Source: Acinetobacter sp. NCu2D-2 (lineage in GTDB: Bacteria; Pseudomonadota; Gammaproteobacteria; Pseudomonadales; Moraxellaceae). From it: a stretch of 64,000 nt of DNA. The stretch is taken from contig NZ_CP015594.1 in assembly GCF_001647675.1 (NCBI RefSeq), positions 372,001 to 436,000 on the forward strand, read 5' to 3'. The notes below the pieces were generated by a model, which was given only the letters and a program-made list of their open reading frames with translations, ran no database searches and was not told the origin of the DNA. Within the stretch, counting starts at the first letter, position 1; every line of letters starts with the position of its first letter. The translations under genes were made by a program, and so were the position numbers. This document shows positions 41,358 to 50,814 of the stretch, piece after piece.

Positions 41358-42128
41358 TTATTTCTTTGCGATGAATAAATTACTCGCGCGATTCATCCAC
41401 TGCGGACTCAGTCGTGACAGGTGGAATAAAAACTGGCTTTTTAGACCGACAGGGCGATGGGTCGGTGTCCATGCGCGAGCTTTACATTCAGCAAGTTTTA
41501 AAATATCCGCTGCGACATCTTCTGCACTCAGATTCACCCCCATTTTTTTGATACTGGCTGCATCCATATCTTTAACCATTGCGGTTTGAACGAATAATGG
41601 CATTACATCGAGAACTCGAATGCCGTATTTTTGCCATTCAATATCTAAGCCTTCAGTTAAACCACGTACTGCAAATTTGCTAGCTGAATAACTGGCTAAA
41701 TCTGCTTGGCCATAAATTGCTGAGGCAGAGGATAAGTTAATGACACGGGCAAATGCGGCATTTTTTAAGTAAGGCAATGCAGCATGACAACCATTCATCA
41801 CGCCTTTAATATTCACATCTACCGTACGATGGTGATCTGCAATATCACTCTGTTCAAAAGCACCTGAATATAAAATCCCCGCATTATTGACCAAAATGTT
41901 GACTTCACCTGCCCATTGTTCAAAGTCTTGTAGGGCGGTTTGCCAAGAGGCATAGTCAGCGACATTGAGATAACCTGCTTTGGCGCGAATACCTAAAGTT
42001 GCAGCAACGGTTTCTGCTTGGGCAAGATTGACATCATAAATCCCGACTTTATAGCCTTTTTGATAGAATCGTTTTGCGACCGCTGCACCAATTCCTTGTG
42101 CGGCACCACTAATGAAGATGCTATACAT
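41358..42128 (-). CDS. Short-chain dehydrogenase/reductase
   Basis: Classical SDR of 256 residues: cofactor motif SGAAQGIGAAVAKRF near residue 7 and Asp in IYDVNLAQ at the end of the second strand, which favours NAD(H). NNAGILYSG, the catalytic Ser in INLSSASAIYG and Tyr/Lys in YSASKFAVRG follow. The C-terminus is basic and hydrophobic, unlike FabG, and may contact a membrane. The substrate is unknown; no pathway neighbour helps. Confidence 0.9.
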   Translation of the reverse strand: MYSIFISGAAQGIGAAVAKRFYQKGYKVGIYDVNLAQAETVAATLGIRAKAGYLNVADYASWQTALQDFEQWAGEVNILVNNAGILYSGAFEQSDIADHHRTVDVNIKGVMNGCHAALPYLKNAAFARVINLSSASAIYGQADLASYSASKFAVRGLTEGLDIEWQKYGIRVLDVMPLFVQTAMVKDMDAASIKKMGVNLSAEDVAADILKLAECKARAWTPTHRPVGLKSQFLFHLSRLSPQWMNRASNLFIAKK

Positions 42129-42243
42129 TGTGTTGAACTTCCTGTTGTTTATTTGATCAGAATAGCAAAGATTAGATTGAATGCAATGTACGCTTCAGTA
42201 AGAAAATTAACTTGTTGGCTGTACCCATTTTAGAGATTGAATT

Positions 42244-43053
42244 ATGCAAAACCTACTTAATGTCATGCGTGAATTAAGAGAAAAATGTCCTTGGGATCAA
42301 AAACAAACTCCAGAATCTCTAACACGTTATGCCATTGAGGAGGCTTATGAAGTTGAAGCTGCAGTACGTACGGGCAATGTACAAGAAATTCGTGATGAGC
42401 TCGGTGACTTGCTATTACAAGTGGTGTTTCAATCGCAAATGTACAGCGAGCAGGGAGCTTTTGATTTTCACGATGTGGTGCAGGCGATTACGGAGAAATT
42501 AATCCGACGCCATCCGCATGTATTTAAAGCTGAAGAATTTTCGGCATTAAGTTCTGAAGATGTTGCAGCCTTATGGCAGCAGATCAAACAACAAGAAAAA
42601 CAAGGTCTGCCACGTAGTCGCTTAGATGAAATTAAACATGGACCTGCATTGAATCAGGCAGATCAAATCCAAAAGAATGTCGCCAAAATTGGTTTTGATT
42701 TTCCTGATGTTGCGGGTGCATATGGCAAATTAGAAGAAGAGCTCGCTGAACTACAAGAGGCGATTGCGGGACAAAATTCCGATGAAATTGAGGAAGAATT
42801 TGGTGATTGTTTATTTTCACTGGTCAATGTAGGACGTAAACTAGGATTATCCAGTGAACAAGCGCTTCTAGGTACCATTCATAAATTTAGAACGCGTTTT
42901 GCTTTAATGGAACATGATGCAGCAGCACAACAATTAAATATAGAAAACTTGTCATTGGCTGAGCTTGATCAGCTTTGGAAACAAGCAAAATTAAAATTAA
43001 AACAAAGAGCAGTTCATGAACAAACCAATCCAACTGAGCTTAGGGAAGACTAA
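42244..43053 (+). CDS. mazG: Nucleoside triphosphate pyrophosphohydrolase MazG
   Basis: MazG hydrolyses (d)NTPs to monophosphates and, in E. coli, lowers ppGpp. Two MazG domains are visible: the first with CPWDQKQTPESLTRYAIEEAYEVEAA and RDELGDLLLQVVF, the second with EEELAELQEAI and EEEFGDCLFSLVNVGRKL. 269 residues as in E. coli. The 3' end overlaps the next gene by 38 bp. Confidence 0.97.
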   Translation: MQNLLNVMRELREKCPWDQKQTPESLTRYAIEEAYEVEAAVRTGNVQEIRDELGDLLLQVVFQSQMYSEQGAFDFHDVVQAITEKLIRRHPHVFKAEEFSALSSEDVAALWQQIKQQEKQGLPRSRLDEIKHGPALNQADQIQKNVAKIGFDFPDVAGAYGKLEEELAELQEAIAGQNSDEIEEEFGDCLFSLVNVGRKLGLSSEQALLGTIHKFRTRFALMEHDAAAQQLNIENLSLAELDQLWKQAKLKLKQRAVHEQTNPTELRED

Positions 43054-43426
43054 GCTTGGCTATTTAATCCTCCTGATGTTGAGCATGATCTTTAGCTTAA
43101 GTCATGCCACAACACCTGATTATGCGACATGGAAGTCGCAGCAACAGCAGCACGATCAACGCTACAAGGCTGAGCAAACCACAACTGCGAATCATTATTT
43201 GTCCAAACCTCAATTGAGTACATTGGATTCAGCAAACAAAATTAGTTTGAATCGGGCAACGCTTGAGCAATTGCAACAGCTGAGTGGAATTGGACTGAAA
43301 AAAGCTGAGGCGATTGTGCAATATCGTGAGAAAAATGGACCTTTCAAAAGAATTGAGGACTTGCAGCTAATTAAAGGAATTGGTCCTGCAATCTTTAATA
43401 AGAATAAGGCCAGATTGACCTTATAA
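43016..43426 (+). CDS. ComEA-like helix-hairpin-helix DNA-binding protein
   Basis: The 136-residue protein has an N-terminal hydrophobic segment (about 14-31, ending SLSHA), so it is exported. After a polar linker it has a ComEA-type HhH pair: KISLNRATLEQLQQLSGIGLKKAEAIVQYR and DLQLIKGIGPAIFNKNKARL. Such proteins bind incoming DNA in the periplasm during natural transformation, consistent with Acinetobacter competence and with pilW in this window. It overlaps mazG by 38 bp, implying coupled translation. It could also be a shorter HhH protein unrelated to competence. Confidence 0.88.
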   Translation: MNKPIQLSLGKTKLGYLILLMLSMIFSLSHATTPDYATWKSQQQQHDQRYKAEQTTTANHYLSKPQLSTLDSANKISLNRATLEQLQQLSGIGLKKAEAIVQYREKNGPFKRIEDLQLIKGIGPAIFNKNKARLTL

Positions 43427-43561
43427 ATGCACAAAATTGCGCATGAAAATTACTCAAACTTCACCATGTGACCGTGATAATCAAATTGCCCTTTAGCCGT
43501 GTAAGCGATATGATTAGCGTCATCTTAGAATTTTACGTTCAGACGTAGGAGACAGCGTCTT

Positions 43562-45034
43562 TTGCAAACTTTGCGCGCGTCAAAATGTGGTTTATCAACC
43601 GCTCAATTACCTTCTTATATTATCGATGTAATTGATGCCTTAACCAAGGCAGGCTATGAAGCTTATATCGTTGGTGGTGGTGTCCGAGATCTTATGTTGG
43701 GTTTAAACCCAAAAGATTTTGATGCTGTGACCAATGCAACTCCTGCTCAAGTCAAAGAGGTTTTCGGTCGACGCTGTCGTATTATCGGACGACGCTTTGA
43801 GTTGGCACATGTCTACTCAGGTCGTGAGCTGGTTGAAGTTGCAACGTTCCGTGCACCGCCCAAGAAAGCGGTCACCTCTGCACACGGTATGATTCTGCGT
43901 GATAATAATTGGGGTAATATCGAGCAAGATTTTGCACGTCGTGATTTCTCAATCAATGCCATGTATTACCAACCGCGTAAAGGCATCGTTTTAGACTTCT
44001 GTAATGCAATTGATGATATTCATAACAAAAAACTGCGTTTACTCGGTGATCCAGCGCTTCGTTTTGAAGAAGATCCTGTACGTATGCTGCGTACATTGCG
44101 TTTCGCAGCAAAATTAGGGTTCGAGATTGACCAATCTATTTTGGATATCTTCACCCCTGAAATGACCAAATTATTACGTGACGTCTCTCCGCATCGTTTA
44201 TATGACGAATCACAAAAACTCTTCACCATGGGGCATCTCAATCGTGTCATGCCAATGTTGATTGAGTTTGGTATTTGGCAGCAATTATTTGCTGACATTA
44301 GCCCAGAAATAACGCCATTTATTCAACTGGCCGCAAAAAATACCGATCAACGTATTTCGATTGGCAAAACAATTAACCCAGCATTTTTTTATGCAGTGCT
44401 GTTATGGAAACCGTTCCAAAACCGCTGTGAATATTATTTAAATAAAGGTGTGGTGGCTGCTGAAGCACGCGCACAAGCTGGTTTAGATGTGCTTAAACGT
44501 CAAGCCACTCGAACCATTATTCCACGCTTTGCAGAAACCTTTATTCGTGAAGTTTGGGAAATGCAAGTGCGTTTGCTTAATCCAAAACCTCAGCAAATTG
44601 AAGCTTTATCGGGTCATGCACGATTCCGTGCTGGCTTTGATTTCTTGTTGCTACGCGAAAAATCAGGTGATGAAAGCACACAAGGCATGGGTGCTTGGTG
44701 GGATGCTTATCAACAAATGACAGGCGATGAAAAAGAACGTGCGATTAGTCAATATAATCGTCAACGTGCTAAGAGCCGTCGTAAAGCTTCTCAAGAAGAA
44801 CATCTTGAGCAAAAACTTACTGAGCATGATGTTGCTGAGATTGAGCCTTTAGTGAATGAAGCTGAAGGTAGAAAACGCCGTCCACGTAAGGAAAAACCAG
44901 CACGTGATCGTGATCATCATGACGCACGTGCATTACCAACAGATTTAAGTATTGTGACTGCGGATCACCCGATTTTAAAACGTAAGCGCGTGAAACGAGA
45001 TTTGAGTACTGTAATTTTTGGGCCGACACAATGA
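43562..45034 (+). CDS. pcnB: Poly(A) polymerase I
   Basis: PcnB adds 3' poly(A) tails that promote RNA decay. The nucleotidyltransferase head has GGGVRDLMLGLNPKDFDAVTNATP with the catalytic Asp pair, then RRCRIIGRRFELAHV, RRDFSINAMYY and the RNA-binding LRFAAKLGFEID. The C-terminal 80 residues are strongly basic (SRRKASQEEH, RKRRPRKEKPARDRDHHD), suited to RNA contact. The start is TTG with AGGAG 10 nt upstream, matching the weak non-AUG start known for E. coli pcnB. The stop overlaps the folK start. Confidence 0.96.
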   Translation: MQTLRASKCGLSTAQLPSYIIDVIDALTKAGYEAYIVGGGVRDLMLGLNPKDFDAVTNATPAQVKEVFGRRCRIIGRRFELAHVYSGRELVEVATFRAPPKKAVTSAHGMILRDNNWGNIEQDFARRDFSINAMYYQPRKGIVLDFCNAIDDIHNKKLRLLGDPALRFEEDPVRMLRTLRFAAKLGFEIDQSILDIFTPEMTKLLRDVSPHRLYDESQKLFTMGHLNRVMPMLIEFGIWQQLFADISPEITPFIQLAAKNTDQRISIGKTINPAFFYAVLLWKPFQNRCEYYLNKGVVAAEARAQAGLDVLKRQATRTIIPRFAETFIREVWEMQVRLLNPKPQQIEALSGHARFRAGFDFLLLREKSGDESTQGMGAWWDAYQQMTGDEKERAISQYNRQRAKSRRKASQEEHLEQKLTEHDVAEIEPLVNEAEGRKRRPRKEKPARDRDHHDARALPTDLSIVTADHPILKRKRVKRDLSTVIFGPTQ

Positions 45035-45516
45035 CAGTGACCTATATTGGTCTAGGTAGTAATCTGGGCGACTCTCGTCAAATCCTTGCGGAAGCGGTAA
45101 CAAAACTGGCTAGCTTAGGTCAGGTGCAGGCATCGAAACTTTATCAAAGTCCACCAATGGGACCGCAGGATCAGCCACATTATTTTAATGCTGTGGCTCG
45201 TTTAGAAACAGACCTTCAACCGCTGGATCTGTTAGATCGATTACAGGCATTTGAACAAGAAGCGGGTCGTGTGCGCTTACGCCATTGGGGTGAACGTACC
45301 TTGGATTTAGATTTATTGATCTATGGTAATGAAAAAATTATAAATGACCGTTTAACTGTGCCTCATGTCGGGGTGCTTGAACGCGATTTTGTGTTACTGC
45401 CATTGCTGGACTTAGATGCAAATATCATCATCCATGGGCAGACTGTAAAAGACCTAGAGATCGTAAAACAATCGACTTTAACCGTCATCGATAACACTAA
45501 TTGGGCAAATATTTAA
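45031..45516 (+). CDS. folK: HPPK: 6-hydroxymethyl-7,8-dihydropterin pyrophosphokinase
   Basis: FolK transfers pyrophosphate from ATP to hydroxymethyldihydropterin in folate synthesis. The 161-residue protein shows YIGLGSNLGDSRQIL, the YQSPPMGPQDQPHYFNAVARLET block and the signature RWGERTLDLDLLIYG-like segment (here HWGERTLDLDLLIYG), then PHVGVLERDFVLLPL. Translation is coupled to pcnB by an ATGA overlap; panB and panC follow, the conserved order in many gammaproteobacteria. Confidence 0.97.
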   Translation: MTVTYIGLGSNLGDSRQILAEAVTKLASLGQVQASKLYQSPPMGPQDQPHYFNAVARLETDLQPLDLLDRLQAFEQEAGRVRLRHWGERTLDLDLLIYGNEKIINDRLTVPHVGVLERDFVLLPLLDLDANIIIHGQTVKDLEIVKQSTLTVIDNTNWANI

Positions 45517-45571
45517 GCATTTTAAATTATTGGTATGTTCGTCAGAACTTCAATAATAGAGGAACATCTAT

Positions 45572-46381
45572 ATGATCAGTCTCAATGATTTAAGACGATT
45601 TAAAGCCGAAGGACGCAAATTTTCTTGTCTGACTTGCTATGACGCAAGCATGGCAAAAGCTTTTGAAGTCGCTGGGATTGATAGCATTTTAATTGGCGAT
45701 TCATTGGGTATGACCATTCAAGGTCATGACTCAACCTTGCCTGTGACTGTAGAAGATATGGTGTATCACACCGCTGCAGTACGCCGTGCCAATCAACATG
45801 CATTTATCATGACTGACCTGCCGTTTATGAGCTATGCGACCTTGAACGATGCACTGCAAAGTTCAAAGAAAGTCATGCAAGCTGGCGCACAAATGGTAAA
45901 AATTGAAGGTGGTGCATGGCTGGCTGAAACTGTTGAAGTGCTGAACCGAAATGGTATTCCTGTCTGTGTACATTTAGGTTTAACACCGCAATCTGTTCAT
46001 GTCTTTGGTGGCTACAAATTGCAAGCGCGTAGTCGAGAAGCAGCTGATCAGTTGATTGCAGATTGTCAGGCTGTGGTTGCAGCAGGGGCAGCTGTCTTGC
46101 TGCTTGAATGCGTACCCGCTCAATTGGGTCAAGAAATTGCGGCTTTATTCCCGCATACGCCAGTGATTGGCATTGGGGCAGGGGCTGAAACAGACGGTCA
46201 GGTGCTTGTTGTACAAGATATGCTAGGTTTGAATTTCGGTCATACTGCAAAATTTGTACGTAACTTTATGGTCGAGCAATCAGGGGCGACAGCAATTGTA
46301 GATGCGATTAAAGCATATCATGCTGCTGTATTAGATCAGTCTTTCCCAGCGCCTGAACATACATTCCAAGTCGAGTTGTAA
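45572..46381 (+). CDS. panB: 3-methyl-2-oxobutanoate hydroxymethyltransferase
   Basis: PanB forms ketopantoate from ketoisovalerate, the valine precursor made by the ilv genes of this window. The barrel enzyme shows [48 protein letters not shown] and [14 protein letters not shown]. 269 residues. AGAGGAA precedes the ATG. panC starts 1 nt after its stop. Confidence 0.98.
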   Translation: MISLNDLRRFKAEGRKFSCLTCYDASMAKAFEVAGIDSILIGDSLGMTIQGHDSTLPVTVEDMVYHTAAVRRANQHAFIMTDLPFMSYATLNDALQSSKKVMQAGAQMVKIEGGAWLAETVEVLNRNGIPVCVHLGLTPQSVHVFGGYKLQARSREAADQLIADCQAVVAAGAAVLLLECVPAQLGQEIAALFPHTPVIGIGAGAETDGQVLVVQDMLGLNFGHTAKFVRNFMVEQSGATAIVDAIKAYHAAVLDQSFPAPEHTFQVEL

Positions 46382-46382
46382 C

Positions 46383-47228
46383 ATGAAAACAGAAACAACC
46401 ATCCAAGGATTAACTGCTTCTCTTAATCCAGCACGCTCAGCACGTAAAATTATTGGATTCGTGCCGACCATGGGGAATTTACATCAAGGGCATTTGAACC
46501 TTGTACGTGAAGCGAAAAAGCTTTGTGATGTGGTGGTGGTGAGTATCTTCGTTAACCCAATTCAGTTTGGTCCAAATGAAGACTTTGATAGTTATCCACG
46601 TACGTTGGAGCAAGATCAGCAATTATTGGCTGATGTTGGTTGTGATATTGTTTTTGCACCAACAGTGGAACAAATGTATGGCAATAAACCACGTTTGACC
46701 AATATCAGTGTTTCAGAAATCACCAATGACCTTTGCGGTTTACAACGTCCAGGTCATTTTGATGGCGTGGCGGTGGTTGTCACCAAGTTATTCAATATTG
46801 TTCAGCCAAACTATGCTTTCTTTGGTCAAAAAGACTATCAGCAATTGGCTGTGATTCGTCAATTTGTAAAAGATTTAAACATTCCATTGGAAGTGATTGG
46901 TGTGCCAATTGCACGTGCTGAAGATGGTTTAGCACTCAGCTCGCGTAATGGTTATTTGAGTCCTGAACATCGTCAAGTTGCTCCGACCATTTATCAAAGC
47001 TTGAAGGCTGCTGAACAACAGCTGCAAAGTGGTGTGGACTTAGATACCGTGCTGGCAAATATTCGCAACACATTGACAGAGGTTGGTTTTGTCATTGACT
47101 ATGTGGAAGCGCGTACGCCAGAATTACAAAAGATTCATACATTTAATCAAGATCTTGTGTTATTTATAGCAGCGAAAATTGGTCAAACTCGTTTGATTGA
47201 TAATCTGTTGGTTAAATACACGGTTTAA
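46383..47228 (+). CDS. panC: Pantothenate synthetase
   Basis: PanC condenses pantoate and beta-alanine with ATP through a pantoyl-adenylate. It shows the HIGH-like site [14 protein letters not shown], then [41 protein letters not shown], the [13 protein letters not shown] segment and the SSRNGYLSP loop. 281 residues, complete. Immediately downstream of panB. Confidence 0.98.
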   Translation: MKTETTIQGLTASLNPARSARKIIGFVPTMGNLHQGHLNLVREAKKLCDVVVVSIFVNPIQFGPNEDFDSYPRTLEQDQQLLADVGCDIVFAPTVEQMYGNKPRLTNISVSEITNDLCGLQRPGHFDGVAVVVTKLFNIVQPNYAFFGQKDYQQLAVIRQFVKDLNIPLEVIGVPIARAEDGLALSSRNGYLSPEHRQVAPTIYQSLKAAEQQLQSGVDLDTVLANIRNTLTEVGFVIDYVEARTPELQKIHTFNQDLVLFIAAKIGQTRLIDNLLVKYTV

Positions 47229-47249
47229 ACTAAATCGTAGGTAGCACAC

Positions 47250-48101
47250 ATGAAGCGCATTTTAATTGTTACAGGACAATCTGGTTCAGGAAAGTCCTCT
47301 GCTTTACAAGTGCTTGAAGACTTGGGCTATTATTGTATTGATAATTTGCCTTTGGCGTTGCTACCTGAGATTGTTGCGAAGTTAGATATCGAAAATAACT
47401 TGGAAATGTTGGCATTGGGGGTGGATGTACGAAGCACCCGAGCCGACTTACAAGATTTTGAACATGTCTATGAGCAACTGCAAAAACATGGTGCTGTCGA
47501 TATTATTTTCCTGACCACGCAAGATCAGGAGTTGATTCGCCGTTTTGGTGCATCACGTCGACCGCATCCATTAGCCAGTCGTTTCAAAAGTTTGACGGAA
47601 TGTATTCAGGAAGAAAAAGTCCTGCTGATTCCGATTCAATTTCGTGCGACAGTGCATATTGATACCACGGATAAGAGTGTGCATGATCTCAAGCACACTT
47701 TATTGCACCGATTGGGTCAGACCGATAATCTGATTTTAATCTTGCAGTCCTTCGGCTATAAGCATGGTATACCACTCGATGCAGATTATGTTTTTGATGT
47801 TCGGCATTTGCCAAATCCGCATTGGAACTTAGAATTGCGTGAGTTATCAGGTCTAGATCAACCTGTGCAAGAGTTCTTGCAAAATAGTGATCAAGTGAAT
47901 GAAATGTTCAATGACATTCATGCTTTTTTAGAGAAGTGGTTACCTGCATTTTCAGAAGGACATCGTCACTATATGACGGTTTCAATCGGGTGTACGGGTG
48001 GTCAACATCGTTCCGTTTATATTGTAGATAGACTAAAAAAAGCGCTTGAGGCAAAATGGTCTATCCAAGTCCTACATAGAGAAATGAAGCACTGGTCATG
48101 A
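47250..48101 (+). CDS. rapZ: RNase adapter protein RapZ
   Basis: RapZ is a nucleotide- and RNA-binding protein; in E. coli it delivers the sRNA GlmZ to RNase E and so controls glucosamine-6-phosphate synthase. The P-loop [11 protein letters not shown] is at about residues 8-18, [15 protein letters not shown] follows, and the C-terminal domain has [13 protein letters not shown]. 283 residues. The stop overlaps the npr start (ATGA). In Acinetobacter the sRNA part of this circuit is uncertain. Confidence 0.96.
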   Translation: MKRILIVTGQSGSGKSSALQVLEDLGYYCIDNLPLALLPEIVAKLDIENNLEMLALGVDVRSTRADLQDFEHVYEQLQKHGAVDIIFLTTQDQELIRRFGASRRPHPLASRFKSLTECIQEEKVLLIPIQFRATVHIDTTDKSVHDLKHTLLHRLGQTDNLILILQSFGYKHGIPLDADYVFDVRHLPNPHWNLELRELSGLDQPVQEFLQNSDQVNEMFNDIHAFLEKWLPAFSEGHRHYMTVSIGCTGGQHRSVYIVDRLKKALEAKWSIQVLHREMKHWS

Positions 48102-48367
48102 TTGATACGACTGTTGACGTAATTAACAAGCTGGGTTTACATGCACGTGCATCGGGTAAACTCATTGAGGTCACCACCAAATTTCGTTCAACCATCCAAA
48201 TTGGGAAGGCGGATAAGCTTGTCGACGCAAAAAATATCATGTCTTTGCTAATGCTCGGTGCAGGAAAGGGAACAACATTACGCTTAGTGATTGAAGGGGC
48301 AGACGAGGAAAAGGCCTTGTCTGAGGTTCAAGCACTATTCGCAGCAAAATTTTATGAGGCAGATTAA
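48098..48367 (+). CDS. npr: HPr-like phosphocarrier NPr
   Basis: NPr carries phosphate in the nitrogen phosphotransferase branch. The 89-residue HPr fold has the phosphorylatable His in [15 protein letters not shown] (His16) and the [22 protein letters not shown] segment around the regulatory Ser position. It overlaps rapZ by ATGA and lies 2 nt before darP. The PtsP and PtsN partners are not in the window. Confidence 0.95.
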   Translation: MIDTTVDVINKLGLHARASGKLIEVTTKFRSTIQIGKADKLVDAKNIMSLLMLGAGKGTTLRLVIEGADEEKALSEVQALFAAKFYEAD

Positions 48368-48369
48368 TC

Positions 48370-48903
48370 GTGGCACGTCGACCGAGCAGTTTAACTGAAG
48401 AAGATTTCGAATCTTTAGAGGGACGCGCAAGTAAAACCGAACAAAAGAAAGCAGTCCAACGTATGGCAGCTTTAGGCGCGCAGCTTGCTGAGCTAAGCGT
48501 TAAACAAATTAAGAGTTTGCCTGTTGAAGAGCGCTTAATTGAAGCACTTCTTGATGTCAAAGAAATTACCGCACATGAAGCGCGCCGTCGTCAATTTTCA
48601 CGTATCGGGAAATTACTCCGTAATGAAAATGAGACTGTCATTCTGTCTTATTTAACACCGAAACAAGGTTTGAAAAAGACAGCGCAGTTGCAGCGCTGGG
48701 TGGATCGTATTATCAAAGATGGCGACCCTGCGATTAATGATTTTACTAAAACTTATAATGCGACAGAGCGTCATACTTTACGTCAGCATTATTTGCGTGT
48801 GCACCGTGATTTAAAGAATCAAGCACCCGAAAATGAAGTGAATGCATCGAAGTTAAAACTCTTTAACTATGTACAGCAAGTGGCTTTAATTTCAGATAAT
48901 TAA
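48370..48903 (+). CDS. darP: Ribosome biogenesis protein DarP (YjgA, DUF615)
   Basis: DarP binds the peptidyl-transferase region of 50S precursors during assembly. The 177-residue basic, helical protein shows RRPSSLTEEDFESLEGRASKTEQK-like start, AELSVKQIKSLPVEERLIEAL, AHEARRRQFSRIGKLLR and the LRQHYLRVHRDL C-terminal helix. The start is GTG, 2 nt after npr. In E. coli the gene sits beside pmbA; the Acinetobacter-type linkage to rapZ-npr differs. Confidence 0.92.
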   Translation: MARRPSSLTEEDFESLEGRASKTEQKKAVQRMAALGAQLAELSVKQIKSLPVEERLIEALLDVKEITAHEARRRQFSRIGKLLRNENETVILSYLTPKQGLKKTAQLQRWVDRIIKDGDPAINDFTKTYNATERHTLRQHYLRVHRDLKNQAPENEVNASKLKLFNYVQQVALISDN

Positions 48904-48907
48904 TGTG

Positions 48908-48940
48908 AAAAAAAAGAGTGATGAGAGTCACTCTTTTTTT
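48908..48940 (+). terminator. Rho-independent terminator after darP
   Basis: Stem AAAAAAGAGTGA / TCACTCTTTTTT with a TGAGAG loop and a T run, 4 nt after the stop. Confidence 0.88.
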
Positions 48941-49465
48941 ATGGATAAGATTTTTAAAAATATTCGTAACGGAATCTTGCTGAATGTCATTTTTTGCCAT
49001 ATCTGTATGAAAGAAACTGTTTTCTATGTGAATGTATATAAACGATTGGAAAATTAAGAATTAATAGAATATACACATGAAGTAGGATCAATAATGATAA
49101 ATTTTTCGACGAATAGCATTGGGATACACGAAGATGAGAGAAGTTTAATAAGAAGATGATCTTCCTTTTGATTGAAATATTTTTTTATCAAATGGTCGAA
49201 TAAAAAATAATGAAAAAACAACAAAATAATTGCACTTTAAATCAACAAAAAGATATTAAATTGTTACAATGATTGCGAATAATTATGCTGTACTTGTGGC
49301 GGTTTTTTAACCGGCTCAATTGAATTATACTGTCAAAATAAAGGATTATTTTATTTTGTCATCGCATTGAATTGGTAGTTTTGGTCGTTGAGCAAATATT
49401 TTTTGTTTGTTATTGATTGTAATTGTTTTGTTTAAGCTGTTAACAATAATTAAAGTGAGGCAAAC
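48941..49465. other. A+T-rich intergenic leader before the histidine kinase
   Basis: About 525 bp with no convincing gene. A short frame at 49094-49159 (21 codons, MINFSTNSIGIHEDERSLIRR) has AGGA 6 nt upstream of its ATG, but nothing else supports it. A small inverted repeat, CGGTT-TTTT-AACCG, lies near 49300. Several A+T-rich stretches could be promoters. The segment just after the terminator (48941-48950) repeats the ATGGATAAGA found at 26339 and 27269. Confidence 0.5.
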
Positions 49466-50731
49466 ATGAAGCTAGAGCTGCTCGAATTAGGGCAAGAGAC
49501 AGAACAACTGAGTTTATGTCGTATCTCACTCATTCTGGGGGTATATTCCTCAAATAATCTTGTTGACACTTTTTGTCGTATTGTCCGTAAATTATTAAGG
49601 ACTCAATGTAGTATCCTCGGCTTTTATAAAGAGCCCTATCTTTGGCACAGTTCGCCCGCTGGCTTTCATGCATTACAGACACCTGCAAATTTAGGTGTTT
49701 GGACCTATTTACAGCATTTTGATTATATTGATCAGCGTCATCCTGAATATGCGGGTCTTTCAGCCTATGTAAAATCACAGGGGGTTGAGCATGAGCGTTT
49801 GGTGGCATTTAATTTAAAAGTCAGTGATAGCCATACAGTAGGGCAAGTCATTTTCTTTGATGACCAGACTTCAGCCTTTGAAGAAGAAGATCTGGTTCTT
49901 GTAAAAGAGTTTACAGATGGGCTGGTACGTCTTATTCGCTTACATGAAGATTACAATGAGCTAAAAGAACTCTATGAACAACAATGTGCACTGAACTTTA
50001 GTAAGACTAAATTTTTCCAAATCATAGCGCATGACTTGCGTGCGCCTTTTCATGGATTATTGGGTTTTTCTGAAGTGTTGGCACAAGAGCGCGATACTTT
50101 GGATGAAACCAGTATCCAAAATATTGCAGATTATCTCTATGACAATGCCCAAGCAACCTATAACTTACTGGAAAGTCTATTAACATGGGCAATGGCAGAA
50201 GGTGGACGATTTATTTATCATCCAATCAACTTTGAACTGAGTCAAAGTAGCAAGATTGTCTGTGATGTACTCAAAAGCTTAGCGGTGAAAAAGCAGGTTG
50301 AACTGATTGATAATGTACCTGCAGGACTAAAAGTGCATGCAGATATTAATATGATTACGTCTGTGATCCAAAACTTGGTATCCAATGCACTCAAATTCAC
50401 GCCAGTAAATCAACAGTGTAAAGTCACCATTTCAGCCAAGCTGGAAGATGATGCGGTAGTGGTGAGTGTGCAGGATATGGGTATTGGCATGACCCAAGAG
50501 CAAATCGACAAGCTCTTTGTGCCTAATTTAGTGGTGAGCGTGAGAGGAACTGCACAGGAAAAAGGTGCAGGCTTAGGTCTAGTCTTATGTAAACGCTTTG
50601 TTGATCTGAACCACGGTCGAATCCATGTAGAGTCTAAAGAAGGTTGTGGCTCAACTTTCCATGTCTATCTGCCAAAAGTGACCCATGAGCATCAAGCACT
50701 CACGGTTGAAAAGCATCATGCTGAAAATTAA
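49466..50731 (+). CDS. Soluble sensor histidine kinase (GAF-like, HisKA, HATPase_c)
   Basis: The 421-residue protein has no membrane segment. An N-terminal region (about 15-155) with VGQVIFFDDQTSAFEEEDLVLVKEFTDGLVRLI looks like a GAF domain. A coiled coil leads to the HisKA site with the phosphoacceptor His in FQIIAHDLRAPFHGLLGFSE near residue 191. The HATPase has NLVSNALKFTP, VQDMGIGMTQEQIDKLF and GAGLGLVLCKRFVDLNHG. GTGAGG precedes the ATG. No response regulator is adjacent; glnE follows after 83 bp, which may be chance or a hint at nitrogen or metabolic sensing. Confidence 0.9.
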   Translation: MKLELLELGQETEQLSLCRISLILGVYSSNNLVDTFCRIVRKLLRTQCSILGFYKEPYLWHSSPAGFHALQTPANLGVWTYLQHFDYIDQRHPEYAGLSAYVKSQGVEHERLVAFNLKVSDSHTVGQVIFFDDQTSAFEEEDLVLVKEFTDGLVRLIRLHEDYNELKELYEQQCALNFSKTKFFQIIAHDLRAPFHGLLGFSEVLAQERDTLDETSIQNIADYLYDNAQATYNLLESLLTWAMAEGGRFIYHPINFELSQSSKIVCDVLKSLAVKKQVELIDNVPAGLKVHADINMITSVIQNLVSNALKFTPVNQQCKVTISAKLEDDAVVVSVQDMGIGMTQEQIDKLFVPNLVVSVRGTAQEKGAGLGLVLCKRFVDLNHGRIHVESKEGCGSTFHVYLPKVTHEHQALTVEKHHAEN

Positions 50732-50814
50732 CACAGAATAATTTGATTTAAAGCATTCACAGCCTTGGCCTTCACCTGATATAACTAATAAAACATTTCA
50801 GATGAAGGGTCGGT

